Below the pieces are notes generated by a model. It had not been told where the DNA came from, ran no database searches, and saw only the letters and a program-made list of their open reading frames with translations. Source: Aromatoleum evansii (GTDB lineage Bacteria > Pseudomonadota > Gammaproteobacteria > Burkholderiales > Rhodocyclaceae). Taken from it: a stretch of 64,000 nucleotides of DNA. Of the stretch, positions 15,335-23,882 are shown one piece after another. How positions within the stretch are numbered: position 1 is the first letter of the stretch; the number at the start of each line of letters is the position of its first letter. Location of the stretch: the NCBI RefSeq assembly GCF_012910805.1, contig NZ_WTVK01000010.1, positions 61,973 to 125,972 of the forward strand. Reading direction: 5' to 3'. Position numbers and translations under genes: made by a program.

Positions 15335-16846
15335 TTACATCCGCTCGCCGCGCAGCGCGCGCAGATGCCAGCCGAACACCTCCTCCAGCAGGTGCGGCGT
15401 CTGCTTGCCGGGCGAGAACTCCAGCGCGCGCTTGTAGTAGTCCGCCAGCGCCGGACGGAAATTCGGATGCGCGCAGTTCTCGATGATCGCCTTGGCGCGC
15501 TGCTTGGGCGACAGCCCGCGCAGGTCGGCGAGCCCCTGCTCGGTGACCAGCACCTGCACGTCGTGCTCGGTGTGGTCCACATGCGAGGCCATCGGCACGA
15601 TGCACGAGATCGCCCCACCCTTCGCCTGCGAGGGCGTCATGAAGATCGACAGGTAGGCGTTGCGCGCGAAGTCGCCCGAACCGCCGATGCCGTTCATGAT
15701 TTTCGAACCCATCACGTGCGTCGAATTGACGTTGCCGTAGATGTCGGCCTCGATCATGCCATTCATCGCGATCACGCCCAGGCGGCGGATCACTTCCGGA
15801 TGGTTGCTGATCTCCTGCGGGCGCAAGATGATGCGCTCGCGGTAGCGCGCCAGATCGGCGTTCAGTTCCGCCAGAGCCCCGTTGCTCAGCGAAAACGCCG
15901 TCGCCGATGCGCTCGCGAGCTTGCCGGATTTCAGCATCTCCAGCATCCCGTCCTGCAGCACCTCGGTGTAGGCCGTCAGGTTCTCGAACGGCCCCTCGTT
16001 GAGGCCCGCCATCACCGCATTGGCGATGTTGCCCACGCCCGACTGCAGCGGCAGCAGCTCGCGCGGCAGGCGGCCCTTCTTCACCTCGTACTGCAGGAAT
16101 TCCAGGATGTGGCCGGCGATCCTCTTCGAACTCTCGTCCGGCGGGGAAAAAGCCGAATTGCGGTCCGGCGCGTGCGTCTCGACGACCGCGATGACCTTCT
16201 CCGGATCGCAGCGCAGGTAGGGCTCGCCGATGCGGTCGGAACTGCGCACGAGCGGGATCGGCTGTCGGTTCGGCGGCAGCTGCGTGCCATACCAGATGTC
16301 GTGCATACCTTCGAGCTGGGCGCTCTGCCACGAGTTGACCTCGAGGATCACCTTGTCGGCCTGATCCAGCCAGGTCTTGTTGTTGCCGATCGACGACGAG
16401 GGGATCAGCCGCCCGTCCTCGAGGATGCCCGCAACCTCGACCACCGCGACGTCGAGCTTGCCGAGGAAGCCGAACCACACGAACTGCGCGACGTGCGACA
16501 GGTGGATGTCGATGTACTCCATCTCGCCGGCGTTGATGCGCTTGCGGCAGGTCGGATCCGACTGGTAGGGCAGGCGCATCTCGATACCATCGACCATCGC
16601 CAGCGCGCCATCGAGCTCCGGCGCCGTCGAGGCGCCCGTCCACACGCCGATCTTGAAGCGCTTGCCGTTCAGGTTCGCGTCCATGATGTGCTTCGCCAGC
16701 GCGGACGGAACCGCTTTCGGGTAGCCCGAACCGGTGAATCCGCTCATGCCGACGTTCATGCCGGACTGGATCAGGCTCGCCGCCTCGGTGGCGGACATGA
16801 CCTTGCTGCGCAGCGCCGCACAATGGATGCGGTTTTCTTTACTCAT
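15335..16846 (-). CDS. Acetyl-CoA hydrolase/transferase family, succinate CoA-transferase-like
   Basis: 503 residues, similar to Cat1/ScpC/AarC enzymes that move CoA between succinyl-CoA and acetate or propionate. The candidate catalytic Glu is E295 in TAYTEVLQDGML, close to E294 of AarC. GSGVGNIANAV, DIYGNVNSTHVMGSKIMNGIGGSGDFARNAYLSIF and HTEHDVQVLVTEQGLADLRG are family blocks. The ATG at 16846 was chosen over an upstream in-frame extension that lacks conserved sequence. It is divergent from a LysR regulator, which may control it. It is the second CoA-transferase in 6 kb, of a different subfamily from the first. Confidence 0.88.
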   Translation of the reverse strand: MSKENRIHCAALRSKVMSATEAASLIQSGMNVGMSGFTGSGYPKAVPSALAKHIMDANLNGKRFKIGVWTGASTAPELDGALAMVDGIEMRLPYQSDPTCRKRINAGEMEYIDIHLSHVAQFVWFGFLGKLDVAVVEVAGILEDGRLIPSSSIGNNKTWLDQADKVILEVNSWQSAQLEGMHDIWYGTQLPPNRQPIPLVRSSDRIGEPYLRCDPEKVIAVVETHAPDRNSAFSPPDESSKRIAGHILEFLQYEVKKGRLPRELLPLQSGVGNIANAVMAGLNEGPFENLTAYTEVLQDGMLEMLKSGKLASASATAFSLSNGALAELNADLARYRERIILRPQEISNHPEVIRRLGVIAMNGMIEADIYGNVNSTHVMGSKIMNGIGGSGDFARNAYLSIFMTPSQAKGGAISCIVPMASHVDHTEHDVQVLVTEQGLADLRGLSPKQRAKAIIENCAHPNFRPALADYYKRALEFSPGKQTPHLLEEVFGWHLRALRGERM

Positions 16847-17169
16847 GTGATTCACGACTCCACAAAACGGGACGCCGGCATTCCGGCGCAAACGAGCGCC
16901 CGGCGGAGGAGTCCGCAAACCTGCCTGCATGGAATCCGGAGCCGGAACGACATGGCCAAGGCGCGGCACAGGGACAGGCCGCGCAGGCAATGCGCGCCAC
17001 CGGTCACCCGATGGCGCGCACTCCGATCGATCGAAGATTCCCGGCGGCGGAGGAGGGAGGGAGGCCGCCGGACACCACGAAGGATGTGGAACGTAGTCTA
17101 GGCAGCGGCTGGCCCGGCGACAAACGACGGTTTATGATGCGACGGATTAGCACTGCTTAACCGTCAACG
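16847..17169. promoter_or_regulatory. Divergent regulatory region between the CoA-transferase and lysR genes
   Basis: This 323-bp gap has no credible ORF. Near the LysR start there is a TATGAT (17133-17138) and a dyad TTAGCACTGCTTAA (17147-17160, TTA-N8-TAA) that could be a LysR autoregulatory site. Several GC-rich purine runs lie at 17041-17065. Nothing else is recognised. Confidence 0.35.
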
Positions 17170-18129
17170 ATGAGCTACCGGCTACCCGGCCTCGCCCTGC
17201 TGCGCACCTTCGAGGCCGCCGCGCGCCACCTCAGTTTCAAGCAGGCCGCAGCGGAGTTGTGCGTAACCCCCGCCGCCGTCAGCCAGCAGATCAAGGCGCT
17301 GGAGGACTGGCTGGGCGTGCCGCTGTTCCGGCGCATGACGCGCGCGCTGGCACTCACCGAACACGGCCGCGCGATGCTGCCCAAGGTGCGTGAAGGCTTC
17401 GACTGCTTCGCCGCCGCAGTCGAGAGCACGCGCCAGGCGGTCGCCGGACCGCTCACGGTGATCGCGCCGCCCTCCTTCGCCAGCCACTGGCTGGTGCCCC
17501 GCCTCGCCGGTTTCACCATCGCCCACCCGGAAGTCGCACTGCAGCTGTCGAGCACCGCCGGCACCGTAGACCGCCGCGGCCAGGCGGCGATCGTCGCGGC
17601 GCTCGCCGTCGACCCGCGCGACGACGAAAGCAGGGTCGCCATCCTGTACGGCACCGGCAGCTATCCCGGCCATGTCATCGAGCGGCTGTTCGCGCCGGAC
17701 TACGTCCCGGTATGCGCGCCGGCGCTGCTCGCAGGCGACAGGCCGCTGCGCACGCCGGCCGACCTCGCGCACCACGTGCTGATCCACGACGACACACTGC
17801 GCGACGCCGGCCCCGGCATCGCCCGCTCCGGCTGGGCGCTTTGGCTGGACCGCGCCGGCGTCGCGGGCATCGATTCGGGCCGCGGCCCGCGCTTCGCGAA
17901 CGCCGCCCTCGCGCTCGCCGCGGTGCTCGCCGGCCAGGGCGTCACCCTCGCGTCGCGCTCGCTGATCGAGTCGCGCGTCGCCGAAGGCAGCCTCGCGATC
18001 CCCTTCGACATACCGCTGCCCTCGCCCTTCGCCTATTATCTGGTCATGCACGAGGCGATCGCGCGGCGCCCCGCCGTGGCCGCCTTCCGCGCCTGGCTCA
18101 CGGCCGAAGCCGCCGCGCAGGCCGTCTGA
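17170..18129 (+). CDS. LysR-family transcriptional regulator (GcvA-like)
   Basis: 319 residues. The N-terminal winged HTH (about 7-65, LRTFEAAARHLSFKQAAAELCVTPAAVSQQIKALEDWLGVPLFRR) is of the GcvA type. An effector-binding domain follows from about residue 92 (PLTVIAPPSFASHWLVPRL). LysR regulators usually control the divergent neighbour, here the succinate-type CoA-transferase. The effector is unknown. It is followed by an SDR gene 18 bp downstream, which may be in the same transcript. Confidence 0.88.
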   Translation: MSYRLPGLALLRTFEAAARHLSFKQAAAELCVTPAAVSQQIKALEDWLGVPLFRRMTRALALTEHGRAMLPKVREGFDCFAAAVESTRQAVAGPLTVIAPPSFASHWLVPRLAGFTIAHPEVALQLSSTAGTVDRRGQAAIVAALAVDPRDDESRVAILYGTGSYPGHVIERLFAPDYVPVCAPALLAGDRPLRTPADLAHHVLIHDDTLRDAGPGIARSGWALWLDRAGVAGIDSGRGPRFANAALALAAVLAGQGVTLASRSLIESRVAEGSLAIPFDIPLPSPFAYYLVMHEAIARRPAVAAFRAWLTAEAAAQAV

Positions 18130-18147
18130 CCCGGGAACACTGCCGCA

Positions 18148-18882
18148 ATGAAAGCCATCCTCACCGGACACACCCAGGGACTCGGCGCCGCGATCGCCGA
18201 GGAGCTCCTCGCCCGCACGATCCCCGTTCTGGGCCTCGCACGGCATGCGAACGACGCCCTCGCCGAACGCTATCCCGACGACCTCTCGCAGGTGCAGATC
18301 GACCTCGCCGACACCGAGGTGGTCGCCGACTGGCTGGCCGGCGGAACGCTGCGCGCCTTCCTCGCCAACTGCTCGCAGGCGCTGCTGATCAACAACGCCG
18401 GCATGCTGCAGCCGGTGGGCCAGCTCGACACCCTGCCGCCGGAAGCGATCGCCCGCGCCATCGCACTGAACACCGCCACCCCGCTGATGCTCGCCAGCGC
18501 CTTCGCCGCCGCCAGCGGCGAGGTCGCCGACCGGCGCATCATGCACGTCTCCAGCGGCGCCGCGCGCAGCGCCTACGCCGGCTGGAGCGTGTATTGCGCC
18601 TCCAAGGCCGCCCTCGACCAGCACGCGCGCGCCGTCGCGATGGACGGCACGCCCGGCCTGCGCATCTGCAGCCTCGCCCCCGGCGTCGTCGATACCGCGA
18701 TGCAGGCCGAAATCCGCGCCACCCCCGAGGACCGCTTCCCGGTGCGCGCGCGCTTCGAGGCCCTCAAGCGCGACGGCGCCCTCGCCCGCCCCGACGAATG
18801 CGCGTTCCGGCTGGTGAACTACCTGCTCGGCGACGAATTCGGCCAGGCCGCGACCGCCGACCTGCGCCAGCTCGCGCCCTGA
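18148..18882 (+). CDS. Short-chain dehydrogenase/reductase
   Basis: 244 residues, a classical SDR. The NAD(P)-binding turn is TGHTQGLG (6-13), the structural NNAG is at 82-85, the catalytic Ser is at 135-136 (HVSSGAA), and the YxxxK pair is Y149/K153 (YCASK). The shape resembles sepiapterin or benzil reductase-like SDRs. The substrate is not predictable. It is followed 28 bp later by the YbjQ gene. Confidence 0.88.
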   Translation: MKAILTGHTQGLGAAIAEELLARTIPVLGLARHANDALAERYPDDLSQVQIDLADTEVVADWLAGGTLRAFLANCSQALLINNAGMLQPVGQLDTLPPEAIARAIALNTATPLMLASAFAAASGEVADRRIMHVSSGAARSAYAGWSVYCASKAALDQHARAVAMDGTPGLRICSLAPGVVDTAMQAEIRATPEDRFPVRARFEALKRDGALARPDECAFRLVNYLLGDEFGQAATADLRQLAP

Positions 18883-18910
18883 CCCCTTTTTCACTGCACA
18901 GGAAGACGCC

Positions 18911-19231
18911 ATGCTGATGACCACCACGCCTACCGTCGAAGGCAAGACCATCCGCGCCTACCACGGCGTCGTCACCGGGGAAGCCATCATCGGCGCGAAC
19001 TTCCTCAAGGACATGTTCGCTGCCGTGCGCGACTTCGTCGGCGGGCGCTCGGGCGCCTACGAGAAGACGCTGCGCTCCGCGCGCGACACCGCCTTCGAGG
19101 AAATGGCCGAAGCCGCGGAAAAGCTGGGCGCCAACGCCATCGTCGGCATCGACCTCGACTACGAGGTCCTTGGCGAGACCAACGGCATGCTCATGGTGGC
19201 GGTCAGCGGCACCGCGGTGACGCTCGGCTGA
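18911..19231 (+). CDS. YbjQ/UPF0145 family protein
   Basis: 106 residues, the usual size of YbjQ proteins, which form small pentameric, possibly metal-binding assemblies. [31 protein letters not shown] and [27 protein letters not shown] are the defining blocks. The function is unknown. GGAAGACG precedes the ATG. The downstream gap holds copy 2 of the 74-bp repeat. Confidence 0.9.
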   Translation: MLMTTTPTVEGKTIRAYHGVVTGEAIIGANFLKDMFAAVRDFVGGRSGAYEKTLRSARDTAFEEMAEAAEKLGANAIVGIDLDYEVLGETNGMLMVAVSGTAVTLG

Positions 19232-19252
19232 GGGATCGGCCGTAAGCTCACC

Positions 19253-19326
19253 GTGGGAGCGGCTTCAGCCGCGAATCGGCCTCAACGGGGCCGCGCGACT
19301 CGATTCGCGGCTGAAGCCGCTCCCAC
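19253..19326. repeat. 74-bp inverted repeat, copy 2
   Basis: It has the same outer arms and total length as the copies at 6399-6472 and 60361-60434, with a different 26-bp centre (CGGCCTCAAC...CGACTCG). It lies between the converging ybjQ and lysE genes, where it could serve both as a transcript end structure. Confidence 0.9.
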
Positions 19327-19356
19327 AAGGGGAAACAGCTCCGGCCACCCCTGCCC

Positions 19357-19983
19357 TCAGCGCTCGGCCAGCACCAGCCGCGCCGCCAGCCCCAGGAACA
19401 CCAGCCCCGCCGACTTGTTCAGCACGCGCCGCGCGGTCGCCGAATTGCGCAGGCACTGCCCGATCGACGCCGCAAACAGCGCGATCGCGCCGAAGGTCAG
19501 CAGCGTCGCGACGATGAACACGAAGCCCAGCCACATCACCTGCAGCGCCACCGGCGCCGCGCCGGCCTCGACGAACTGCGGCAGGAAGGCGAGGAAGAAC
19601 AGGATCACCTTGGGGTTGGTCAGGTTCATGACGATCCCGCGCACATACATGCGCCAGCCGTCCGGCGCCACCTCGGCCACGGCGGGATCGCCCCCGTCCG
19701 GCGCGCTGAGCACCTGCCACGCCAGCCACGCCAGATAGGCCGCACCGACGAACTTCAGCACCGTGAAAGCCGTCGCCGACGCCGCGAACACCGCTGCGAG
19801 GCCCACGGCCACCGCCGCGGTGTGCCCCAGCAGGCCCGTGCACAGCCCCAGCACGACCAGCATCCCGGCCCTGCGCCCGCGCAGCGCGGACTGCATCAGC
19901 ACGAACAGGTTGTCCGGCCCCGGCGCCGCCCCGAGCAGCACCGACACGACGAAGAACGCGAGGGTGGTTTCGACCGAGGTCAT
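19357..19983 (-). CDS. LysE/RhtB family translocator
   Basis: 208 residues with about six hydrophobic segments. The family exports amino acids or similar small molecules across the inner membrane. GAAPGPDNLFVLMQSALRGRRAGMLVVLGLCTG is the N-terminal signature, and NLTNPKVILFFLAFLPQFV the central NPK block. The substrate cannot be read from sequence. The gene starts 50 bp after the HugZ-like stop, on the same strand. Confidence 0.9.
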   Translation of the reverse strand: MTSVETTLAFFVVSVLLGAAPGPDNLFVLMQSALRGRRAGMLVVLGLCTGLLGHTAAVAVGLAAVFAASATAFTVLKFVGAAYLAWLAWQVLSAPDGGDPAVAEVAPDGWRMYVRGIVMNLTNPKVILFFLAFLPQFVEAGAAPVALQVMWLGFVFIVATLLTFGAIALFAASIGQCLRNSATARRVLNKSAGLVFLGLAARLVLAER

Positions 19984-20032
19984 GGCCGCTCCGTCCGCGC
20001 GGACGTCGGCCGGGAAGCGGATGCCCCCGCGC

Positions 20033-20680
20033 TCACAGCAGCCCGGCCACGATGCGCGGCGCGGTAGCCGCGAGATTCTCGGCGCTGCGCAGCTCGGGGA
20101 AGCGCTGCCGCGCCCGCCGCCCGTTCACGGCATAGTCGATGCCGAAGCAGTCCATGCCGAGCAGATGGGTTCCGGCCGGCACGCTGCCGGCGAGTTGCAG
20201 CAGCAGATCCGCCTCCGCCACCTCCGGCAGCAGCGGCAGCCCGGCCCAGCGCTCGTCCTCGATCCAGCCCATCTTCCCCGGGCCGCCGATGTAGCGGATG
20301 CGCTTCGGTTGCAGGCGGAAGAAGGCGAAATCGAGCTCGAGGTACTGCTTCGCATCCGGCTGGTAGCGCAGATAGCGCGCAACGAGCTCCGCCGACGGCT
20401 CGAAGCGCTCGACGTCGCCGATCACCGTCATGCGCACCCCGGCCTGGATGTTCCCGTTCTCGGCGCCGACCACCGACAGGCTGACGCGCCGGTCCGCGAG
20501 CAGGTTCTTCGTGTGCTCGGCGAGCAGGCTGACGCAGAACAGCGGGCATTGTCCCGCATCCACGACGCAGGGCACCGCCGTCGCATACGGGTAGCCCGCG
20601 AGCTGGGTCGAATGCGTCGCCAGCGTGGCATGCGCTGCCTCGTGCAGCAGGTGGATGGCGGGAGCAACGGTGATCTTCAT
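20033..20680 (-). CDS. HugZ-like pyridoxamine 5'-phosphate oxidase-fold protein
   Basis: 215 residues with a split-barrel FMN-binding-type domain (about 5-140, LLHEAAHATLATHSTQLAGYPYATAVPCVVDAGQCPLFCVSLLAEHTKNLLADRRVSL) and a C-terminal DUF2470-like part (LLLQLAGSVPAGTHLLGMDCFGIDYAVNGRRARQRFP). This matches heme-utilisation proteins of the HugZ group, some of which degrade heme. It lies next to a diheme cytochrome, but functional coupling is only inferred. The start was placed at the ATG at 20680 because upstream residues are not conserved-looking. Confidence 0.8.
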   Translation of the reverse strand: MKITVAPAIHLLHEAAHATLATHSTQLAGYPYATAVPCVVDAGQCPLFCVSLLAEHTKNLLADRRVSLSVVGAENGNIQAGVRMTVIGDVERFEPSAELVARYLRYQPDAKQYLELDFAFFRLQPKRIRYIGGPGKMGWIEDERWAGLPLLPEVAEADLLLQLAGSVPAGTHLLGMDCFGIDYAVNGRRARQRFPELRSAENLAATAPRIVAGLL

Positions 20681-20758
20681 GCCCGTCACTGTGTCGCCCC
20701 CGCCCGCCGGCGTCAATGAACTATTTCTGCCCCCGTCCGAATTTCGCCGCACCGCCGC

Positions 20759-21988
20759 TCACAAGGACTTCAGGAACTCCACCAGATCCGCCTTCTGTTC
20801 AGGCGTCAGCCCCAGCGCGAATTGCGTGTCGTAGTGATCCACCACGGCCCCCAGCGTCGGCGCACTACCGTCGTGGAAATACGGCGGATGCTGCCACAGC
20901 GCGCGCAGGGGCGTGCTGCGGTACTTCCCGGTTGCGCTGCGCTGCGCATAGCCTGGATCCATCCCCGTCTCCGCCGGGTCGTGCAGCAGCGGCGTGTCGG
21001 CGTCCGGCCCGTTGTGCACGTCCGTGTAGGTCGGCGCGATGTGGCACGTGCCGCAACGCGCCGCACCGTTGAAAAGCGCCTCCCCGCGCTGCGCCGCCAC
21101 GACATCCACGCTGCCCTCGGGCGGCCGGGGTGCCGGCAGGCTCAACTGGTAGGCCAGCAGCGCGGGCAGCTTCGGCGTGACCAGATCCGGCGACTGCTCG
21201 ATCGAAATGCCGAGCCGCGGGTCGGAGAAGTTGCCGTGCCCGCCCATCTGGGTCACGGCGACATAGTTGTTCCAGTACGAGATCGGACCGTCGCCGGTAA
21301 AGGTCTCGAAAGGCACGCCGGCGAGGCCATAGGCCGGCGGGATCACCAAGGGCCCGTTGATGCCGTCGATGCTGAAGCGCGGGTCGTAGCGACCGGGACC
21401 CCAGGAGTTGTAGACCGCCTTCACTTCGTCGGGCAGCGCGGGCGAGAGCGCAATGATCGCGCCCGGATTCAGGTCGAGATTCGGCCAGCCGTCGAGGCGC
21501 CTGCCCACCCCCGGAGCCACCGAGTTGTCGACGGTCGAGTGGCACAGCGCGCAGGTGATCCCCACCGAAGTCAGGCGCCGCCCCTTCACCTTACCCACCA
21601 CGCCGACCACCGCATTGCGCCGCAGCAGCTCGACCGTCGTCTTCGGATCGTCGAGATCGTGCTTCGCGAGGAAATTCCGCGGCAAGGCCGTCGCATCCAC
21701 CTTCAATCCGACCGCCAGCGCCGTGGCCGGGCTCACCGCCGCGGGGATCACCTCGTGCATGCGCAGCACGGTGGTCCATAGCTGCTGGTCGCCAAAGGTG
21801 TCGAAACGGAAGATGTACTGCCCCGTATGGCGGTTTCCGCCGGGCTGCGCGCCCCCGAGTGCCGGCGTCGCAGCAAGGGTGAAGGCCACGGCGGCGGCCA
21901 GCACGGACAGCGTGAAACCGGACGTCGCGATAACGCGGCCCCCGGTGTTTTTCCGGACTGCGGAAACCGGATCGTTGCGCTTGCTCAT
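20759..21988 (-). CDS. Exported diheme c-type cytochrome, cytochrome c peroxidase-like
   Basis: 409 residues. A hydrophobic N-terminal segment (about 22-45) is a Sec signal or anchor. Two heme c motifs are visible, CALCH at 146-150 and CGTCH at 312-316. The C-terminal ALWQHPPYFHDGSAPTLGAVVDHYD block is shared with diheme peroxidases and related periplasmic oxidoreductases. The N-terminal half does not look like a standard CcpA, so the substrate is unknown. It is preceded by a periplasmic FKBP gene and followed by the HugZ-like gene, all on the same strand. Confidence 0.82.
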   Translation of the reverse strand: MSKRNDPVSAVRKNTGGRVIATSGFTLSVLAAAVAFTLAATPALGGAQPGGNRHTGQYIFRFDTFGDQQLWTTVLRMHEVIPAAVSPATALAVGLKVDATALPRNFLAKHDLDDPKTTVELLRRNAVVGVVGKVKGRRLTSVGITCALCHSTVDNSVAPGVGRRLDGWPNLDLNPGAIIALSPALPDEVKAVYNSWGPGRYDPRFSIDGINGPLVIPPAYGLAGVPFETFTGDGPISYWNNYVAVTQMGGHGNFSDPRLGISIEQSPDLVTPKLPALLAYQLSLPAPRPPEGSVDVVAAQRGEALFNGAARCGTCHIAPTYTDVHNGPDADTPLLHDPAETGMDPGYAQRSATGKYRSTPLRALWQHPPYFHDGSAPTLGAVVDHYDTQFALGLTPEQKADLVEFLKSL

Positions 21989-22119
21989 GATGCACTCCTC
22001 CTCGGCCGGGAGGAGCCATCGTCACGCGGGATGCGGCGCGCCCCTCCGCTTGCTGCCGATTGGATGAAGTGCGCGGGCGAAAGGTTACAGCGCGGCACCA
22101 ATGTGCCGCAGCCGCCCGC

Positions 22120-22518
22120 CTAGCGCTTCACCTCCAGCAGCTCGACGGCGAAGTTCAGGGTGCTGTTGGGCGGGATCGTGCCCGGAATGCCGCGCTGTCC
22201 GTAGGCGGTCTGCGGCGGGCAGGAGATGCGCACCGCCTCGCCCGGCTTCATGCGCTGCAGCACCTCGGTCCAGCACGGAATGACGCCATTCACCGGAAAC
22301 TCGGCCGGTTGCCCGCGGCTGTAGGAACTGTCGAACTCGCGACCGTTCGTGAGCGTGCCCTGGTAGTGGACGCGCACCACATCCGTCAGCGTCGGCGACG
22401 CGCCGGCGCCTTCGCGGTAGCGCTCCACAGTCACCCCGGACGGCAGGGTTTCCGTCGGACCGGCCGCGTGGGCGGCAATCGAGAAACAGGCAAGTACAAG
22501 TGCGGAAAACAGACGCAT
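22120..22518 (-). CDS. Periplasmic FKBP-type peptidyl-prolyl isomerase
   Basis: 132 residues: signal peptide (about 1-19, ending AHA) followed by one FKBP domain. The domain contains VRVHYQGTLTNGREFDSSYSRGQPAEFPVNGVIPCWTEVLQRMKPGEAVRISCPPQTAYGQRG, with the usual proline-isomerase pocket residues. ATG 22518 is preceded by GGGAG 7 bp upstream; a GTG at 22521 is the alternative. It probably assists folding of exported proteins, possibly including the adjacent cytochrome. Confidence 0.9.
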   Translation of the reverse strand: MRLFSALVLACFSIAAHAAGPTETLPSGVTVERYREGAGASPTLTDVVRVHYQGTLTNGREFDSSYSRGQPAEFPVNGVIPCWTEVLQRMKPGEAVRISCPPQTAYGQRGIPGTIPPNSTLNFAVELLEVKR

Positions 22519-22645
22519 CACGTGGCTCCCATCCCGGCTGGCGATTCCAGCCGATCAAAGTGGAAAATTCGACACCGACGGCGGAGCTCCCGCTGTCGAT
22601 GTCCCGGCAACTCTGGTCGAAAACGATGCTTTCGCCGCGACCGCG

Positions 22646-23257
22646 TCAGCGACTCAGCTCGCGAGCGATACACTTCTTCAACTGCCCCTTGGGCACGCGT
22701 TGAATCCTGCGCAGCAGCTCGACGGACACCTCACTCACCTGGTGCCGCTCACGCAGCTCCCCCTCCAGGCATAGCAACAGGCTGGCCGCCATTTCCGCAT
22801 CGGCCAAGGCCCGGTGGTAGCGGCCTGCCACCGGCAGATTCGCATACTCGACCAGCGCCCCCAGCTTGTGGCTCGGCGCCAGCGGGAAGATCCGGCGCGA
22901 CAGCAACAAGGAGCAGACGAACTCCTGCCGCCTGCTTCGCTCGATGCGTGCCAGCTCGGCATCCCAGAACTTGCTGTCGAAGGAAGCGTTGTGGGCCACC
23001 AAGGGACGGTCGCCGACAAAGTCCGACACGTCCTGCATGACCTGCGCCGCCGGCGGCGCACGCCGAACCATCTCGTTGGAGATTCCCGTCAGGGATTCGA
23101 TGAAGGCCGGAATCCGGACACCTGTATTCATCAGGCTCTGGTAGCGATCGACGACCTTGCCCCCCTCCAGGATCACCGCCGCAACTTCCGTTGCACGGTC
23201 CCCCTGCGCTGGCGACAGCCCCGTCGTTTCAAAGTCGATGACTGCGACGACTTCCAT
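22646..23257 (-). CDS. 3'-5' exonuclease, DnaQ/PolC-epsilon-like
   Basis: 203 residues, a DEDDh exonuclease. Motif I is VIDFETTG (D8, E10), motif II is VAHNASFDSKFWD, and motif III is YHRALADAEMA with the catalytic His and Asp. It is too short and too different at the C-terminus to be certain it is a polymerase III epsilon subunit. A stand-alone repair or maturation exonuclease is likelier. It starts 10 bp after the DUF5710-like gene stop, so the two are probably one operon. Confidence 0.88.
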   Translation of the reverse strand: MEVVAVIDFETTGLSPAQGDRATEVAAVILEGGKVVDRYQSLMNTGVRIPAFIESLTGISNEMVRRAPPAAQVMQDVSDFVGDRPLVAHNASFDSKFWDAELARIERSRRQEFVCSLLLSRRIFPLAPSHKLGALVEYANLPVAGRYHRALADAEMAASLLLCLEGELRERHQVSEVSVELLRRIQRVPKGQLKKCIARELSR

Positions 23258-23267
23258 CACCTCGCCC

Positions 23268-23585
23268 CTAAATCCGGCTTCCGAAGGCCGTGGCCCGGCA
23301 CTTGTCGCACACCTCCCACGGGAGGCAATCACACACCCGCGGCAGCTCAACGTATTTGCTGCCGACCTGGACCGTGCCGGACGAGTCCTGATTCCTGCCC
23401 GAAGCCCCCTTCTGCGTTCGCACGTCGCCGGCAGAAGCATCGTGAGGCGTCGGCGACCATCTGGCAAACGGCGCCAGATCGTCCTTGCCCTCCACGTACC
23501 AGATCTTTCGCCCGGCATCCCACCGCGCACCAAGCTTCTTGGCCTGGTCCTTCTCCGCGAAGGGGACCTTCAGGTTCAGCCTCAT
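23268..23585 (-). CDS. DUF5710-like small protein
   Basis: 105 residues. The N-terminus (1-32, RLNLKVPFAEKDQAKKLGARWDAGRKIWYV) matches the DUF5710 motif often found near or inside nucleic-acid enzymes. The C-terminus has CDCLPWEVCDKC, a possible zinc knuckle. ATG 23585 was chosen because GGAG lies 7 bp upstream; ATG 23618 is the alternative. It is followed by the exonuclease with a 10-bp gap. Function unknown. Confidence 0.65.
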   Translation of the reverse strand: MRLNLKVPFAEKDQAKKLGARWDAGRKIWYVEGKDDLAPFARWSPTPHDASAGDVRTQKGASGRNQDSSGTVQVGSKYVELPRVCDCLPWEVCDKCRATAFGSRI

Positions 23586-23753
23586 GTTGCTCCGATGACG
23601 AGGGGTACGGGCAGGCATTATATGTTGCGTTACCGTGGACCAGCGCGTACTGGCAACGACCGGCACGGATCGGAGACACCAGCCTCCCGGATCTCGATCG
23701 GCCGGGGGATCGCCGATCAGGATTCAACCTGGGACAGAAGCGCGGCTCCCGGG

Positions 23754-23782
23754 TTGACTCGACCTCGAATCGCATCTATTCA
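23754..23782 (+). promoter_or_regulatory. Sigma-70-like promoter of the BNR-repeat gene
   Basis: TTGACT (23754-23759) and TATTCA (23777-23782) are 17 bp apart, about 100 bp before the start codon. Downstream of it, an AAGGGGAG site precedes an 11-codon ORF at 23801-23836. Confidence 0.5.
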
Positions 23783-23882
23783 GCCTGAAGGGGAGACCAA
23801 TGCTTGTGGACATCGGCCCCGCTCGATGCGTGTGACTCGTCGCAAAGGCTGGGACGTGACCACGACAGGAAGGAGTGCGATC

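Noticed and set aside
23801..23836. 11-codon ORF with a good ribosome-binding site before the BNR gene
   Set aside because: Too short to call as a gene, with no regulatory codon run; mentioned only as a possible leader.
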